Below the pieces are notes generated by a model. The model worked only from the letters and a program-made list of their open reading frames with translations. It made no database searches and was not told the DNA's origin. A DNA stretch of 64,000 nucleotides from Candidatus Acidiferrales bacterium (GTDB lineage: Bacteria > Bacteroidota > Ignavibacteria > Kryptoniales > JAKASW01), in assembly GCA_035515795.1 (NCBI GenBank), contig DATJAY010000005.1:154381-218380 (forward strand), written 5' to 3'. Position numbers and translations under genes: made by a program. Below, one piece after another: positions 35,737-45,244 of the stretch (position 1 is the stretch's first letter; every line of letters starts with the position of its first letter).

Positions 35737-35856
35737 GGAGTTAGTTAAAATCCAGCATCAGATAGCGCTCCTCTCGCCATCCTGCCTCCACGCCAACGGC
35801 CTCCACGCAGATGCCATGCGCACCAGGTTTCGGCAGCAGGTGTGTCGTTAACTTTA

Positions 35857-35883
35857 GTATCGGAAGTCGATGATGGAACTTTA
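35857..35883 (-). promoter_or_regulatory. sigma-28 promoter of fliC
   Basis: On the minus strand: TAAAGTTC, 11 nt, TCCGATAC, matching 13 of 16 consensus positions with ideal spacing. It is 169 nt upstream of the fliC ATG. Confidence 0.7.
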
Positions 35884-35982
35884 ACCTAATTGATGTAAAA
35901 CGCGCATCATTTTGCGGCATCTCCCGTCAAAATGTTCATATTTTGGGATCCCGCCTTGATGCTGCGTGTACCCGACAAAGAT

Positions 35983-36972
35983 TCACACACCAAGCACTTT
36001 TCGACAGGCGTTTATTAATTGCTCAAGCTGGTTTCCGAGTCTGATATTTTTGTCCCCATCTTTTTGGATGCCAATGAGAATCGTGTAACCATCTTCTATC
36101 CTATTAGATGATAAGTATGCGACTGCAAGAACGTACCTCGAAATCATGTTCGACGGATTGTGCTCCAAACTTTTCTTCGCAAAACGGATCGCCGAGCCGT
36201 TGTCGTTCATTTCAAGTGCAAGCTGGGAAAGCTTCATAAACAATTTATCCAACACCGGCTTCGGCAAGCGTGAGTAATCGGTGTCCAGAACTTTCTTCAA
36301 CTCTTCATACGCCTCCTCACGATCCCCGTTGTTCATTAAGGTAGCCCCCACTTGATAATTCAAGTACGGATCCTTCGGATATTTTAATAACGCTTCACGG
36401 AGGATTCTGAGATTCCGTTCGCTTCTTTTTTCTGTCCCCTGCACGACCTTTCTCGCGTATCCATGATGTAAAATCGTAAGATTGGAATCGGCAATTTTGC
36501 CTCCGGCACTCTCAATCGAAGGCCTGATCTGCTCATGAATCGGAAGCGAATAACGAAATTCCTTCCTATTTCTGAACAAACGCACCAGCTTTATCTCGTC
36601 GAATTCGACGATGTCGCTCTCGGGCATCTTACTTTTCACTATCATCTCGAACGCATCTGCATCGGAAGATTCGATCATTGCCGGAATTCGCTCTTGCGTA
36701 TCTTTGACAAGCTCCTCGTCTGCATCAAGTACGAGTATCCAATCGCCGGAGGCATTCTCCAGAGAGACATTTCTTGCATCTGAAAAATCATTTCTCCACG
36801 CGCGCTCGATGATTCTCGCGCCGAACTTATTTGCCACATTCTTCGTGTAATCTGTCGAGCCGGTGTCCGCGATGATGATTTCATTCACTATCTTCTTTGC
36901 GCTTTCGAGACAAATGGGGAGAAGCTCCTCTTCATTTTTCACGATCATGCAAAGTGAAAGTTTTGGCTTCAT
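35983..36972 (-). CDS. family 2 glycosyltransferase with TPR repeats
   Basis: A 329-residue GT-A fold enzyme: LSLCMIVKNEEELLPICLES at the start, TGSTD near residue 37 and the DXD-type LVLDADEEL near 80. Residues about 195-320 are TPR-like helices (YQVGATLMNNGDREEAYEEL). This GT2-TPR architecture is common in bacteria and often modifies proteins or short glycans. The gene is upstream of fliC on the same strand, but in its own unit 98 nt or more away, so flagellin glycosylation is a possibility only. Confidence 0.85.
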   Translation of the reverse strand: MKPKLSLCMIVKNEEELLPICLESAKKIVNEIIIADTGSTDYTKNVANKFGARIIERAWRNDFSDARNVSLENASGDWILVLDADEELVKDTQERIPAMIESSDADAFEMIVKSKMPESDIVEFDEIKLVRLFRNRKEFRYSLPIHEQIRPSIESAGGKIADSNLTILHHGYARKVVQGTEKRSERNLRILREALLKYPKDPYLNYQVGATLMNNGDREEAYEELKKVLDTDYSRLPKPVLDKLFMKLSQLALEMNDNGSAIRFAKKSLEHNPSNMISRYVLAVAYLSSNRIEDGYTILIGIQKDGDKNIRLGNQLEQLINACRKVLGV

Positions 36973-37021
36973 TGAATCCCCTAGAACCCAGCCTGTGCCC
37001 GAAATTTGTCAAGTCCCGTCT

Positions 37022-40000
37022 TTACTTCCCGATGAGATTTCGTACTGCCTCTTCTGTCATCGGCCGCAGCATTATATGGTCGACGCCATTTGATTTGTCC
37101 TCACCCTCGCGGTTCGTCAAAAGTATCGTCATACATTCGGGCTGCGTTTTCTTGATCTGCTGACAGACCTCTTTGCCGTTTATCGATGGAAGACTGAGGT
37201 CAACGAAGGCAGCGGAAAACTTCTCCGACTCAAAAATTTTGGCCGCTTCAACCGCGTCGCCGGCAACTTTCAGACGCGAATAAATCTGAAGAAGGTACTG
37301 CGACTCTTCTTCAAGCAGCGCGCGGTCATCTTCGATTAGAATTGCACTCTCTCCTTTCGGCATCTCGACTCTCTTGACCTCACAGACATCGGTGGTAAGT
37401 TCGTTGCCGAGCGCCCGCGTGTCAACTTGATATCCCATCTTCTCAATTTTATTCACCAGTGCTTGAATACTTCCGTTACTTTTTATCGTATCGTCCCTTA
37501 ATACGGCACCTTGCCGGGTCGTAAGCCTGACTCCGATGTGTTTCCCTTTTCCATCCGCAAGCTCGCTCGGACTTGGGAGGGCGGTCATCATCAACACCTC
37601 ACAATCCGGAACTTCTGATATGATAATAAAGTTGACGAAAATATCTTTTATCAATTCGGAAACGGTTGACTCTGCCCTGAACTCAGTCAATGCCGAAATA
37701 TCGAAGTTCCTTATTCGTTCTGAGGCAGCTTCGTGTTCCATGACGCCACTCCTGATGCTCTCGAAGATGGCATCTTGGTTCGTATACGAGCTGTCGAGAT
37801 CTATCGATAAATCTTTTGTTGCGGAAGCAAGCCGCATTTTTATTTCCTCGATTATTTTCTCGTCGCCCTGAACAAACGAGAGCCTCGACAGCACGCCGTC
37901 GATCTCGATCCGGGCATTTCTCATTGTCGCCGGGATCTTGTCCACAGAATCGCGGAGAGTCGACAGATCCGAGTTCGCTTTGTCAAGTTTTGTTTGCAGC
38001 TCCGCGGAATTATCCCGCGCCGCAGGGAGTTCCGATGCGAGGAGACTCCTGAGCTTGTCAAACGTGAGCTGAATCATCATCTGCGCAAGCGGATCTGCGG
38101 AAGTTTTGATCTCGATGACCCCAATTCCGAAAGTCAAAAAGTTTGCCTCGTAGAGTTCTCCGCCATCTTTCTGAACTACATCCAAAGGTTTCACCGAACT
38201 CTGAGCGTCCTTCGCTGCTGAAACTGAAGAACCCTTGTCTCGTTGTTTGAGATAATCCTCGAGAATTGTCAGGACTTCATTTGGATCATCCGCTTTGGAG
38301 AGGCCCGTTATGAAATCGTTCATTAGTCTGGACTCACCGGACAAATCGGACGCTGTTCTTGCATGAGTTTCGGCGGCTCGTTTTGACTCGAGCAAATCAA
38401 GAGCGATTGAAGAAACGGCATTGAGTTCGGACGGCGCGGGGGTCACTCCGACAAACTTGAACATCAGTGCTAGATTCTGCTGCCGCGATTTAAGACAGAA
38501 GTACACTCCCTCCGATGAAAACACCTCTTCACCTTTGACGAAAGATGGATCGGCGGCGAGTTGCGCTGCCGGAACCATCATGCCAAATTTGATACTTGGG
38601 ATCGAAACTGTGCTGGGTAAACTTCCATTGATGGTGGATAATGTCAATCTCGGCCCGTCAATGGAATATATCGCGATGGAGTCTGCTGTGAAAACCTGTT
38701 TGAGGAGGTCAACAGTTTTCTTGGATATTTCGCCGAGGCTCCCATCACTTATGCCTGTCAAGCCTACTAGTGCCCGGGTAACTTTCCCGCTCTCCTCGAA
38801 CTTTCTTTGGGCCGACAAGCGCGTGTATATGTCTGCTGCAGTCGAAGAAGCGACGCTCAGGATTTCACGTAGCTCGTCAATCGCTTCCTGATCGATTCCC
38901 TCATTTTGTTCCGGGGAATTTTCGGGAATTGCGGCGGAAGCGAAGCCGCAGATGTCTCCTACCGGCGTACTCTCTATGGCTAGTCTAGAGTCCCCACCTG
39001 CAGAAACGATATTTGAAAAAGATGTGTCTGGAAGCTGGGCCCTCGAAAACAATCCTCCATTTCCCGCGAAGGACATGTCTGCCTGGGTTAGACTCAACGA
39101 TAATGAGGGCTCGATCTTGTCCGTTGCAACCGTGAGCAAATATACATCGGCACTTTCTCTGGCGGCGTACAAAATTCCGGCGCAGATTAATTTCGGCGAA
39201 GTTTCGCCTGCGAGTATCTCTTTCAAATTGGTAAGAATGTTTTCGTATTGTTCCGAAGTGGCAAGCTCTTTCAACAGGTCATGGTGATGCTTGAGCTTGT
39301 TTATCTCCGCGCGCTGGACAACCCCTTCGGTTACTTCCCTTAGATGAAATACGGTTGAGTTACTCAGAGTCGCACTTTCTATCCTGAAGAATTTCCCATC
39401 AAGTTCGACAGTGCTGGTGCGATTGAGGGCGCCTAGTCCGGAAAAGAGAGTGTCAATGTTGAGCGACTCATTCAATTTGACGGCGAGTTTTTCCCGCGCA
39501 GCGAGATTTGCCGCAGACACTGTTCCGTTCTCCAAAATGAATATCGGCTCTTCTGAGAAAAACTCGATCGAATTCGCGAGGAGGTTTTGGGTGTTCCGCA
39601 GTTCCTGTCTGAGATTCTCCTGTTCCGTAATGTCTTCGACGAAAATGAAGATGGAATCCGCGGCGGCGGACAGGCACACGTTGAGATTTTTGCGGTCGGT
39701 TGCGTGGCAGGTCCTTGTGACGACATTCTTTGAGCGAAGCTCGGATTTGATTGCCTCCGGAGATTCGCTTAGGTAACGTAGAAAACCATCAAAGCTTTTC
39801 TCATTGGCTAGGAAATCTTTCAGCAAACTTTCGAATCCACCGTTCCATTCGACTATCTTATTTTCTACTACACGAGCGGTAGGGAATATGCTGTTGAACA
39901 ATTTTTCGGCGTTGAAGGAAATCTTCCTCGAATCCTCCGCCGCCTTTTTAAGATCTGTGACATCACTGAACGCTAAGTAATGATACTCGCCGCTGCTCCA

Positions 40001-41329
40001 TTGTGACACAGAGAATGTTCGTCCGTCTGAAGCCGGTGTTTCAAAAGTCGAATCCGATTCGGAGAGCGTCGGGATTCCATTACAGGAGGTGAACTCATCG
40101 GCAGAGTCTGTGATCGTGAAAATTCGTTTCAAGGATTCGCTGGCAAATTCGATTTTGCCGGCATGGATGGCTAAAGTCGGTATGGGAGAATTCTTTACGA
40201 CGTCTTCCGAATGTTTTTTCTCTTCGACGGTCAGTTTATCAGCAAGTTCATTTTCCTTACGAAGGGTATCTATGGTTCTGTCAAGTTCGGCTTTGATGTT
40301 TACGCCCGCAGTCTCGTCGAACAGATAAACTACAATTTGATTATTGTCATCCAGAGAAATTATCCTTGCCTTGAAATACCTATCTGAAACTTTAAGAGGA
40401 AAGCTATCATCCCTTCTTATCTTAAGGCTGAGTAAGAATTCTACGAAATTCTGCCGGGTTTCCTCTTCCATTATTGAGGACAACGGTTGTCCTATAGCAT
40501 CTGTGCCTCTGCCGAACAAATCCCTCAGCGCCTGGTTGGCTTCCGTTATGATGCCGCTTTCATCGAGAATACATGCGGGGATCGGCATGACGTCATACAG
40601 GTGAAGATGCTCGCCTTCCTTTTCAATAAACTCATTCTTCATTTTGATGAACTGCTCGTCGAACCTCTTTTCAAATACCTCAAGTCTGCTCCTTAGATTT
40701 GAAAGGTAAACGGCATATTTGAAGAGCGAACCGAATTGTCCGAAAAAGGTCCGGGCATCATGGATTCTTGAAGGAAGAAGCGATAAGATTAAATAATCTC
40801 CGGATTCTGCCTTGACGGAGAGGGTCGAGATCAGATCGAAGCCAAGCTCTGATTGAATTTTCTTACAAACCGCAGAGGTCGCAAAATCTCCCATCAAGGG
40901 AAACGGATCTTCGAACTCATAGTATTCGCCCTTGAACACTTTCGCTCTGCCTCCGCGCAGCGGAATCGCGTTAACATCGAGTCTGATTCCGAGTTTTATA
41001 AGGAGATTTGAGATACTATCTATGTCGTTGCCCGCGTAGCAAACTAGCCGCGCAGATTCGTTCGTACGTTTGAACATGAATACACTGCAATCGAAAGTTT
41101 GCATGATCCCGTCTGCTACTGCGGGAAGAGATTTGTCTGGTTCATCTGCGGCCATGACTTCCGATAGTGTGGACAGAAACACTTTCAGAAATCTCTCTGT
41201 CATGGGGTGGGTCCCGATCATCCCCGCGGGGATTTTACGCCTGGAGTACGACCTCAAATAGATAACGATTATGATTGCCGCGACGACGAAAAGAATTGGC
41301 AGAAAATCTAAAATGAGTAGATCGCTCAT
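37022..41329 (-). CDS. giant PAS/GAF sensor with degenerate kinase region and receiver domain
   Basis: A 1435-residue membrane-anchored signalling protein. One TM helix is near residue 10-27. There follow a GAF-like domain, several PAS-like domains (about 245-350, 385-470, 480-680), two more GAF-like regions (about 690-1000), a coiled coil and a C-terminal receiver. The region before the receiver (about 1190-1310) is where a kinase would be, but no H-box, N-box or DNGxG was found. The receiver keeps two acidic residues (EDD) and the phospho-Asp in FVDLSLP but has Arg for the conserved Lys (MLRPM). It sits upstream of the GT2 gene and downstream of a true histidine kinase gene on the same strand. 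Confidence 0.8.
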   Translation of the reverse strand: MSDLLILDFLPILFVVAAIIIVIYLRSYSRRKIPAGMIGTHPMTERFLKVFLSTLSEVMAADEPDKSLPAVADGIMQTFDCSVFMFKRTNESARLVCYAGNDIDSISNLLIKLGIRLDVNAIPLRGGRAKVFKGEYYEFEDPFPLMGDFATSAVCKKIQSELGFDLISTLSVKAESGDYLILSLLPSRIHDARTFFGQFGSLFKYAVYLSNLRSRLEVFEKRFDEQFIKMKNEFIEKEGEHLHLYDVMPIPACILDESGIITEANQALRDLFGRGTDAIGQPLSSIMEEETRQNFVEFLLSLKIRRDDSFPLKVSDRYFKARIISLDDNNQIVVYLFDETAGVNIKAELDRTIDTLRKENELADKLTVEEKKHSEDVVKNSPIPTLAIHAGKIEFASESLKRIFTITDSADEFTSCNGIPTLSESDSTFETPASDGRTFSVSQWSSGEYHYLAFSDVTDLKKAAEDSRKISFNAEKLFNSIFPTARVVENKIVEWNGGFESLLKDFLANEKSFDGFLRYLSESPEAIKSELRSKNVVTRTCHATDRKNLNVCLSAAADSIFIFVEDITEQENLRQELRNTQNLLANSIEFFSEEPIFILENGTVSAANLAAREKLAVKLNESLNIDTLFSGLGALNRTSTVELDGKFFRIESATLSNSTVFHLREVTEGVVQRAEINKLKHHHDLLKELATSEQYENILTNLKEILAGETSPKLICAGILYAARESADVYLLTVATDKIEPSLSLSLTQADMSFAGNGGLFSRAQLPDTSFSNIVSAGGDSRLAIESTPVGDICGFASAAIPENSPEQNEGIDQEAIDELREILSVASSTAADIYTRLSAQRKFEESGKVTRALVGLTGISDGSLGEISKKTVDLLKQVFTADSIAIYSIDGPRLTLSTINGSLPSTVSIPSIKFGMMVPAAQLAADPSFVKGEEVFSSEGVYFCLKSRQQNLALMFKFVGVTPAPSELNAVSSIALDLLESKRAAETHARTASDLSGESRLMNDFITGLSKADDPNEVLTILEDYLKQRDKGSSVSAAKDAQSSVKPLDVVQKDGGELYEANFLTFGIGVIEIKTSADPLAQMMIQLTFDKLRSLLASELPAARDNSAELQTKLDKANSDLSTLRDSVDKIPATMRNARIEIDGVLSRLSFVQGDEKIIEEIKMRLASATKDLSIDLDSSYTNQDAIFESIRSGVMEHEAASERIRNFDISALTEFRAESTVSELIKDIFVNFIIISEVPDCEVLMMTALPSPSELADGKGKHIGVRLTTRQGAVLRDDTIKSNGSIQALVNKIEKMGYQVDTRALGNELTTDVCEVKRVEMPKGESAILIEDDRALLEEESQYLLQIYSRLKVAGDAVEAAKIFESEKFSAAFVDLSLPSINGKEVCQQIKKTQPECMTILLTNREGEDKSNGVDHIMLRPMTEEAVRNLIGK

Positions 41330-41431
41330 CACTCAGGAAAAATTAGTTGAAGGCTCTGTCCGGTGAATCCCTCCGGGGAAGCATCGGACTTCTGATCTGA
41401 AATTCAAGGTTCAAAATTTAAGGCTTATTAA

Positions 41432-43069
41432 TTACTGTTTAGGCAGAGTAAAATAAAAGGTTGAGCCTTTCCCTTTGCCGGCAGATTCAACCCAAACGGT
41501 TCCACCGCACAGATCGACAATCTTTTTGACAAATGCTAAACCCAGTCCGCTTCCTTCGACTTTCTCGGTGTCGCTTGTTTTCACTCTCTGGAAAATTGCA
41601 AATATCCTCTCATGAAATTCCTGCTGAACGCCGATTCCGTTGTCGCGCACAAAAAAGAGATAGTGGTCGCCCTTGTCTTGCGCCCCGACCGTGATCTTCG
41701 GGTGCGGCTGGTCGCCCATATATTTAATCGCATTGTCAAATAAATTCATAAAGACCCGCTCGATGTATTTGGCGACGACGTAGAGCTTCGGGAAATCTCC
41801 TTCCTGTTCTACTTTTATTCTTCTTTCCGACATCCTTATCGACAGCTCTTTCAAAACACTGTTGACCAGTTCGCCGATGTCCGTCTCGTCGAGCACCATT
41901 TCAACGCTCCCGACTCTTGCCAGGTCGAGAAGATCATTGACGAGAGAGTGCAGTCTCGCCGAGGATGAGAGGATAGCCTCGATCAGAACATCCTGCTCAA
42001 CCTCTAGATTTCCGCTGCGCTTGAGCTCCTTTGCAAATCCTTCGATAACGAGGATCGGAGATTTCAAGTCGTGCGTAATCGCATAAGTAAACTGCTGAAG
42101 CTCGTGATTCTTGCTTTCAAGAAGGTGCGTTTTTTGAATGGTCTCCTCGTGCAGCCGCGCATTTTCTATCGCCGCGCCGATCACGGTGCCGATTCCTTCC
42201 ATGATCTCGCGCTGAGGATCTTCGAGCGCTCTCTCTACTTCACTGAATAGCGCACTGACGCCCACCGCTTTTCCTTTAGCCTTGAGAGGGAAAATCACTA
42301 CTGAATCAAAAACAGATTTCTGCAAAGAGCGGGGAAGCCCTTCAAAATTATCGCCGCGGTTTAGCGACTCGACAACGTCGGATTTCAACACTTTTCCGAA
42401 GATGGTCGCGGCCACGTCGGACCCGTGAACCTCCGAAAGAAATTCTTCGTTAAGATTCGCGCTCGCCGCGACAAAAATTCTCCGTTCGCTTTTGTCCGGT
42501 AAAAGTATCGCCCCCGCGTCGCCATTAAAAATGTCCATCGTCTGCCTGACCGAATACTCAAGCACTTCTCTGAAATCGATTGTGCGGTTGAGAAGCATGG
42601 CGATTCTGTTTATCGCACTGAGCTGAAGGTTTCTTTGAGTAAGAGTTTCTTCAAGTTTGCGGCGGCTGGTAACATCCATCAGGATCCCGAGGGCGCCCGT
42701 AAGGACATTATCTTCACCCAAAATAGGAGAAGTAGATATCTGTATATAAGCCTCAGTACCGTCGGGATGTCTGAAAAGAAACTCACGAGGCTCAACCGGG
42801 CGCTCCGTAGAAATTGTTTGGTTGAATGGCAGATTTGAGGCCTGGACATGCTTTTTTGTGGCAGGATCGCAGAAGCCGCGAAGCAAGTGGGACGAATTTT
42901 TGTGAAGGTTGACGTCTCTCGTCACGCCGAAAATCCGTTCGGAGGCGCTGTTCATGACCACAATTTCTCCGAACCTGTTGGTGACCACTATGCCCTCACC
43001 GATGTCCTCGAACAGCCTCAACAAATCTTCAGAGATGATCAGGGTGCTATTTTTCGTCTCCACGTTCAT
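41432..43069 (-). CDS. PAS-GAF histidine kinase
   Basis: A soluble 545-residue sensor kinase. PAS domain at 15-135, GAF at about 150-315, HisKA with His333 in ITHDLKSP, and the ATPase domain with NLFDNAIKY, DNGIGV and GSGLGLAF. No TM segment or receiver is present. The gene is immediately upstream (100 nt) of the giant receiver protein on the same strand, so phosphotransfer to that receiver is the natural hypothesis. A cognate DNA-binding regulator was not seen. Confidence 0.93.
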   Translation of the reverse strand: MNVETKNSTLIISEDLLRLFEDIGEGIVVTNRFGEIVVMNSASERIFGVTRDVNLHKNSSHLLRGFCDPATKKHVQASNLPFNQTISTERPVEPREFLFRHPDGTEAYIQISTSPILGEDNVLTGALGILMDVTSRRKLEETLTQRNLQLSAINRIAMLLNRTIDFREVLEYSVRQTMDIFNGDAGAILLPDKSERRIFVAASANLNEEFLSEVHGSDVAATIFGKVLKSDVVESLNRGDNFEGLPRSLQKSVFDSVVIFPLKAKGKAVGVSALFSEVERALEDPQREIMEGIGTVIGAAIENARLHEETIQKTHLLESKNHELQQFTYAITHDLKSPILVIEGFAKELKRSGNLEVEQDVLIEAILSSSARLHSLVNDLLDLARVGSVEMVLDETDIGELVNSVLKELSIRMSERRIKVEQEGDFPKLYVVAKYIERVFMNLFDNAIKYMGDQPHPKITVGAQDKGDHYLFFVRDNGIGVQQEFHERIFAIFQRVKTSDTEKVEGSGLGLAFVKKIVDLCGGTVWVESAGKGKGSTFYFTLPKQ

Positions 43070-43354
43070 TTCGAATTAGAAGGATACTATAATCATGTCA
43101 AGTTAAACCTCCATCGTTTCAGTTACAATCACTTAAGTGGAGCGGGTGAGCTATAAAACAGGAACAAGTCGCTGGAAATCAGGAGGATCAGGAACTAGGA
43201 ATCCGGTTGTCTTTTCGAAGCCGGTCTTAATTCACGGCTTGAGCATTTTCGGAAAAAAGCTTATTATAAATGAGGCCAGTTCTTTTTCAACTTGGATATA
43301 AGGATTAGATAGAGAATTATCTTGTCCGGTTGTAATCTCGTACGTTCTCACTTT
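43070..43354. other. intergenic region, no gene seen
   Basis: Between the histidine kinase start and the tRNA no supported gene was found. A minus-strand frame that runs through the tRNA is a well-known false ORF pattern. The kinase promoter probably lies in the first 100 bases. Confidence 0.6.
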
Positions 43355-43427
43355 GGGGCTGTAGCTCAGCTGGGAGAGCGCGTGAATGGCATTCACGAGG
43401 TCGAGGGTTCGATCCCCTTCAGCTCCA
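43355..43427 (+). tRNA. tRNA-Ala (GGC)
   Basis: 73 nt with all arms: acceptor GGGGCTG/CAGCTCC, D arm GCTC-AGCTGGGA-GAGC, anticodon stem CGTGA/TCACG around loop ATGGCAT (anticodon GGC), T arm GAGGG-TTCGATC-CCCTT and discriminator A. CCA is not encoded. Confidence 0.97.
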
Positions 43428-43649
43428 CAAAAAATCGGCTTTCCCAATCCAACCTTCCAATTGGGGTATAATTATTCCTGCGCTGCCGTTTGTTTCTTTG
43501 AATGCCACGAAGTAAAATAACTCGAGAGAAAAGCTTGCACTTTGATTTTGTACACAAGCCCAATTACTCTTTACATTTTTGTTCACGGAGGCCGACCGAG
43601 ACGGTTTACATTCGCCGAAGAGTTCCTTCTGTGTAAGATTGCAGAGACC

Positions 43650-44126
43650 ATGGACGGAGTTGAATTAAGAAATCATTGCAGTATAGCGATCGCGCTGATT
43701 ATGGTGCTTTCTCCCGTCATCTTCTTGGAAGGATGTACGACGAATCCGACCTCGTTAACCGGCACATGGAATCTTGTATCGATCACTGAAACAAATGGCA
43801 GTCAAACAACGACTCTGAATTCTGCGTCGGCCGTTGGGAGTCTGGCTTTGTCCGCAAATTTTACATTCAGTGTTGACGGTGTAGTAACGTCTCAGTCCGG
43901 TGCAGAATTGCTCGGCTTTCCGGTCGGCTCCACCGGTGTAGCGACCGGTAACTATTCTTATTCAGGTGCTTATAGGACTATCTCATTCTATGTAACAAGT
44001 TGGTCGGGGAAAGGAAGTCAAACAGGAAGCATATCCGGAACTTACACACTTTCAGGGAACGCTCTTTTTATTAATTTGAATATCAGAAACGCAGCCGTAA
44101 CAGTTAATCTATCAAGGGCTCAATAG
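43650..44126 (+). CDS. lipocalin-like lipoprotein
   Basis: A 158-residue lipoprotein; the lipobox is LEGC near residue 29, following a hydrophobic run (SIAIALIMVLSPVIF). The mature start LTGTWNLVSITETNG is typical of lipocalin-like/DUF domains, and the rest is an antiparallel beta protein (FTFSVDGVV, YRTISFYV). It may bind a small hydrophobic ligand in the envelope. The longer frame from 43542 has no ribosome site. Stands alone, with the next gene convergent. Confidence 0.7.
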   Translation: MDGVELRNHCSIAIALIMVLSPVIFLEGCTTNPTSLTGTWNLVSITETNGSQTTTLNSASAVGSLALSANFTFSVDGVVTSQSGAELLGFPVGSTGVATGNYSYSGAYRTISFYVTSWSGKGSQTGSISGTYTLSGNALFINLNIRNAAVTVNLSRAQ

Positions 44127-44309
44127 CCCTCTGGAAACAAAGGAGCAACTTGAACCTTGCTCTCCAAAGCTGCTTAAGTTGTAAATCTAATTTGATTGAT
44201 AGGACTGTGGGTTCAGTCTGCAGAAGTAAAGGAAGTGTTCTGGCGGACTAATATATTAATAACTATTGCCCTCTTAAGCTTTCAACGCTGGCGAGAACTC
44301 GTTTCAAAG

Positions 44310-44828
44310 TCAAGCTGATGGCCCACTTTTTTCTTTCTCTCTGTAAAAACCTATCAAATCCGTATTGGCAGGTTTATAGCCGAGTTGTCTTTGCATTGTC
44401 ACGATCTGTCCGCGGTGATAGGAGAAATGGTTAAGCAACTGCTGAAATGCCCAGACGCGCGGATTCGAATATTTATTTCCCTTCATATCCTGATAGTCGA
44501 ACCGCTCCTCGAGCTGACGATCATTTAATTCGTTTAATAGAGCAGATAGTTCTCCATCAAGCCTGCTCCATTCTTGCTTGAAATCATCAAGGTTTTTCAA
44601 TTTGGACTCGTCAAGCGGTTGGGCGGATTCACCGCGCAACCTTCGCAGCCATGCGTTCTCTGCATTCAGTATATGCAGCAGAGTTCCTCGTACTCCTCCA
44701 TGACTCGAATGCAGATCCTTCTCGAAATCTTCCTGCTTCATTTGTTCAAGTGAAACAAGAAGGCGTTCCTTCGCCCAGCGGTCGTATTGTAAAAGTTCAA
44801 GGATATCGCTTTTGTTCAAGTGTACCAC
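44310..44828 (-). CDS. DinB/YfiT family protein
   Basis: A 172-residue four-helix bundle of the DinB superfamily. His residues in GTLLHILNAEN and LNHFSYHRGQIV match the metal-binding triad. These proteins act as thiol-dependent or metal-dependent transferases of varied function; substrate is unknown. It lies downstream of rpsT on the same strand, with 104 nt between them. Confidence 0.85.
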   Translation of the reverse strand: MVHLNKSDILELLQYDRWAKERLLVSLEQMKQEDFEKDLHSSHGGVRGTLLHILNAENAWLRRLRGESAQPLDESKLKNLDDFKQEWSRLDGELSALLNELNDRQLEERFDYQDMKGNKYSNPRVWAFQQLLNHFSYHRGQIVTMQRQLGYKPANTDLIGFYREKEKSGPSA

Positions 44829-44932
44829 CTCCCACCATAAGACGTCGTCAGTGTTCCTGTGCTAAATGGTTGTCCTATAAGAGTCCGTGCAGGCAAAACG
44901 TCATCGCCACTCGCGGACGCTTTCGGCAAGAA

Positions 44933-45199
44933 CTAACTTTTAGTTCCGCTCAATTTGTTGACATGCCGCGTCAATTTTGATTTCTGGTTTGCGGCTTTGT
45001 TCTTATGTATCAAACCTTTTGAAGCCAGCTTGTCGAGAGTAGAAACAGCTTCCTTTAGAGCGGATGCGGCTTTCTCTCTGTCTTTCTCGGCGCGGACATT
45101 CTTTAAAAGGGTTTTCATCTTTGATTTTGCTTCTTTGTTTATCGCCCGTCGTCCTGTGCTTTGGCGAGCTCTTTTTTCTGCCGATTTGTGTTGTGCCAT
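44933..45199 (-). CDS. rpsT: 30S ribosomal protein S20
   Basis: An 88-residue basic helical protein that binds the 5' domain and helix 44 of 16S rRNA. The family start MAQHKSAEKRARQSTGRRAI and the end KAANQKSKLTRHVNKL are both intact. Length is typical. ATG 45199 has AAGGAAG (45206-45212) upstream as ribosome site. It is a single-gene unit with the DinB gene behind it. Confidence 0.97.
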   Translation of the reverse strand: MAQHKSAEKRARQSTGRRAINKEAKSKMKTLLKNVRAEKDREKAASALKEAVSTLDKLASKGLIHKNKAANQKSKLTRHVNKLSGTKS

Positions 45200-45244
45200 T
45201 ATCTTCCTTTAATTTTTTCTCTTATGTGTAGCGCGGATCAATTC

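Noticed and set aside
43232..43447. Minus-strand frame of 71 codons overlapping the tRNA-Ala
   Set aside because: It reads GAEGDRTLDLVNAIHALSQL, the well-known artefact from translating the reverse of tRNA-Ala.
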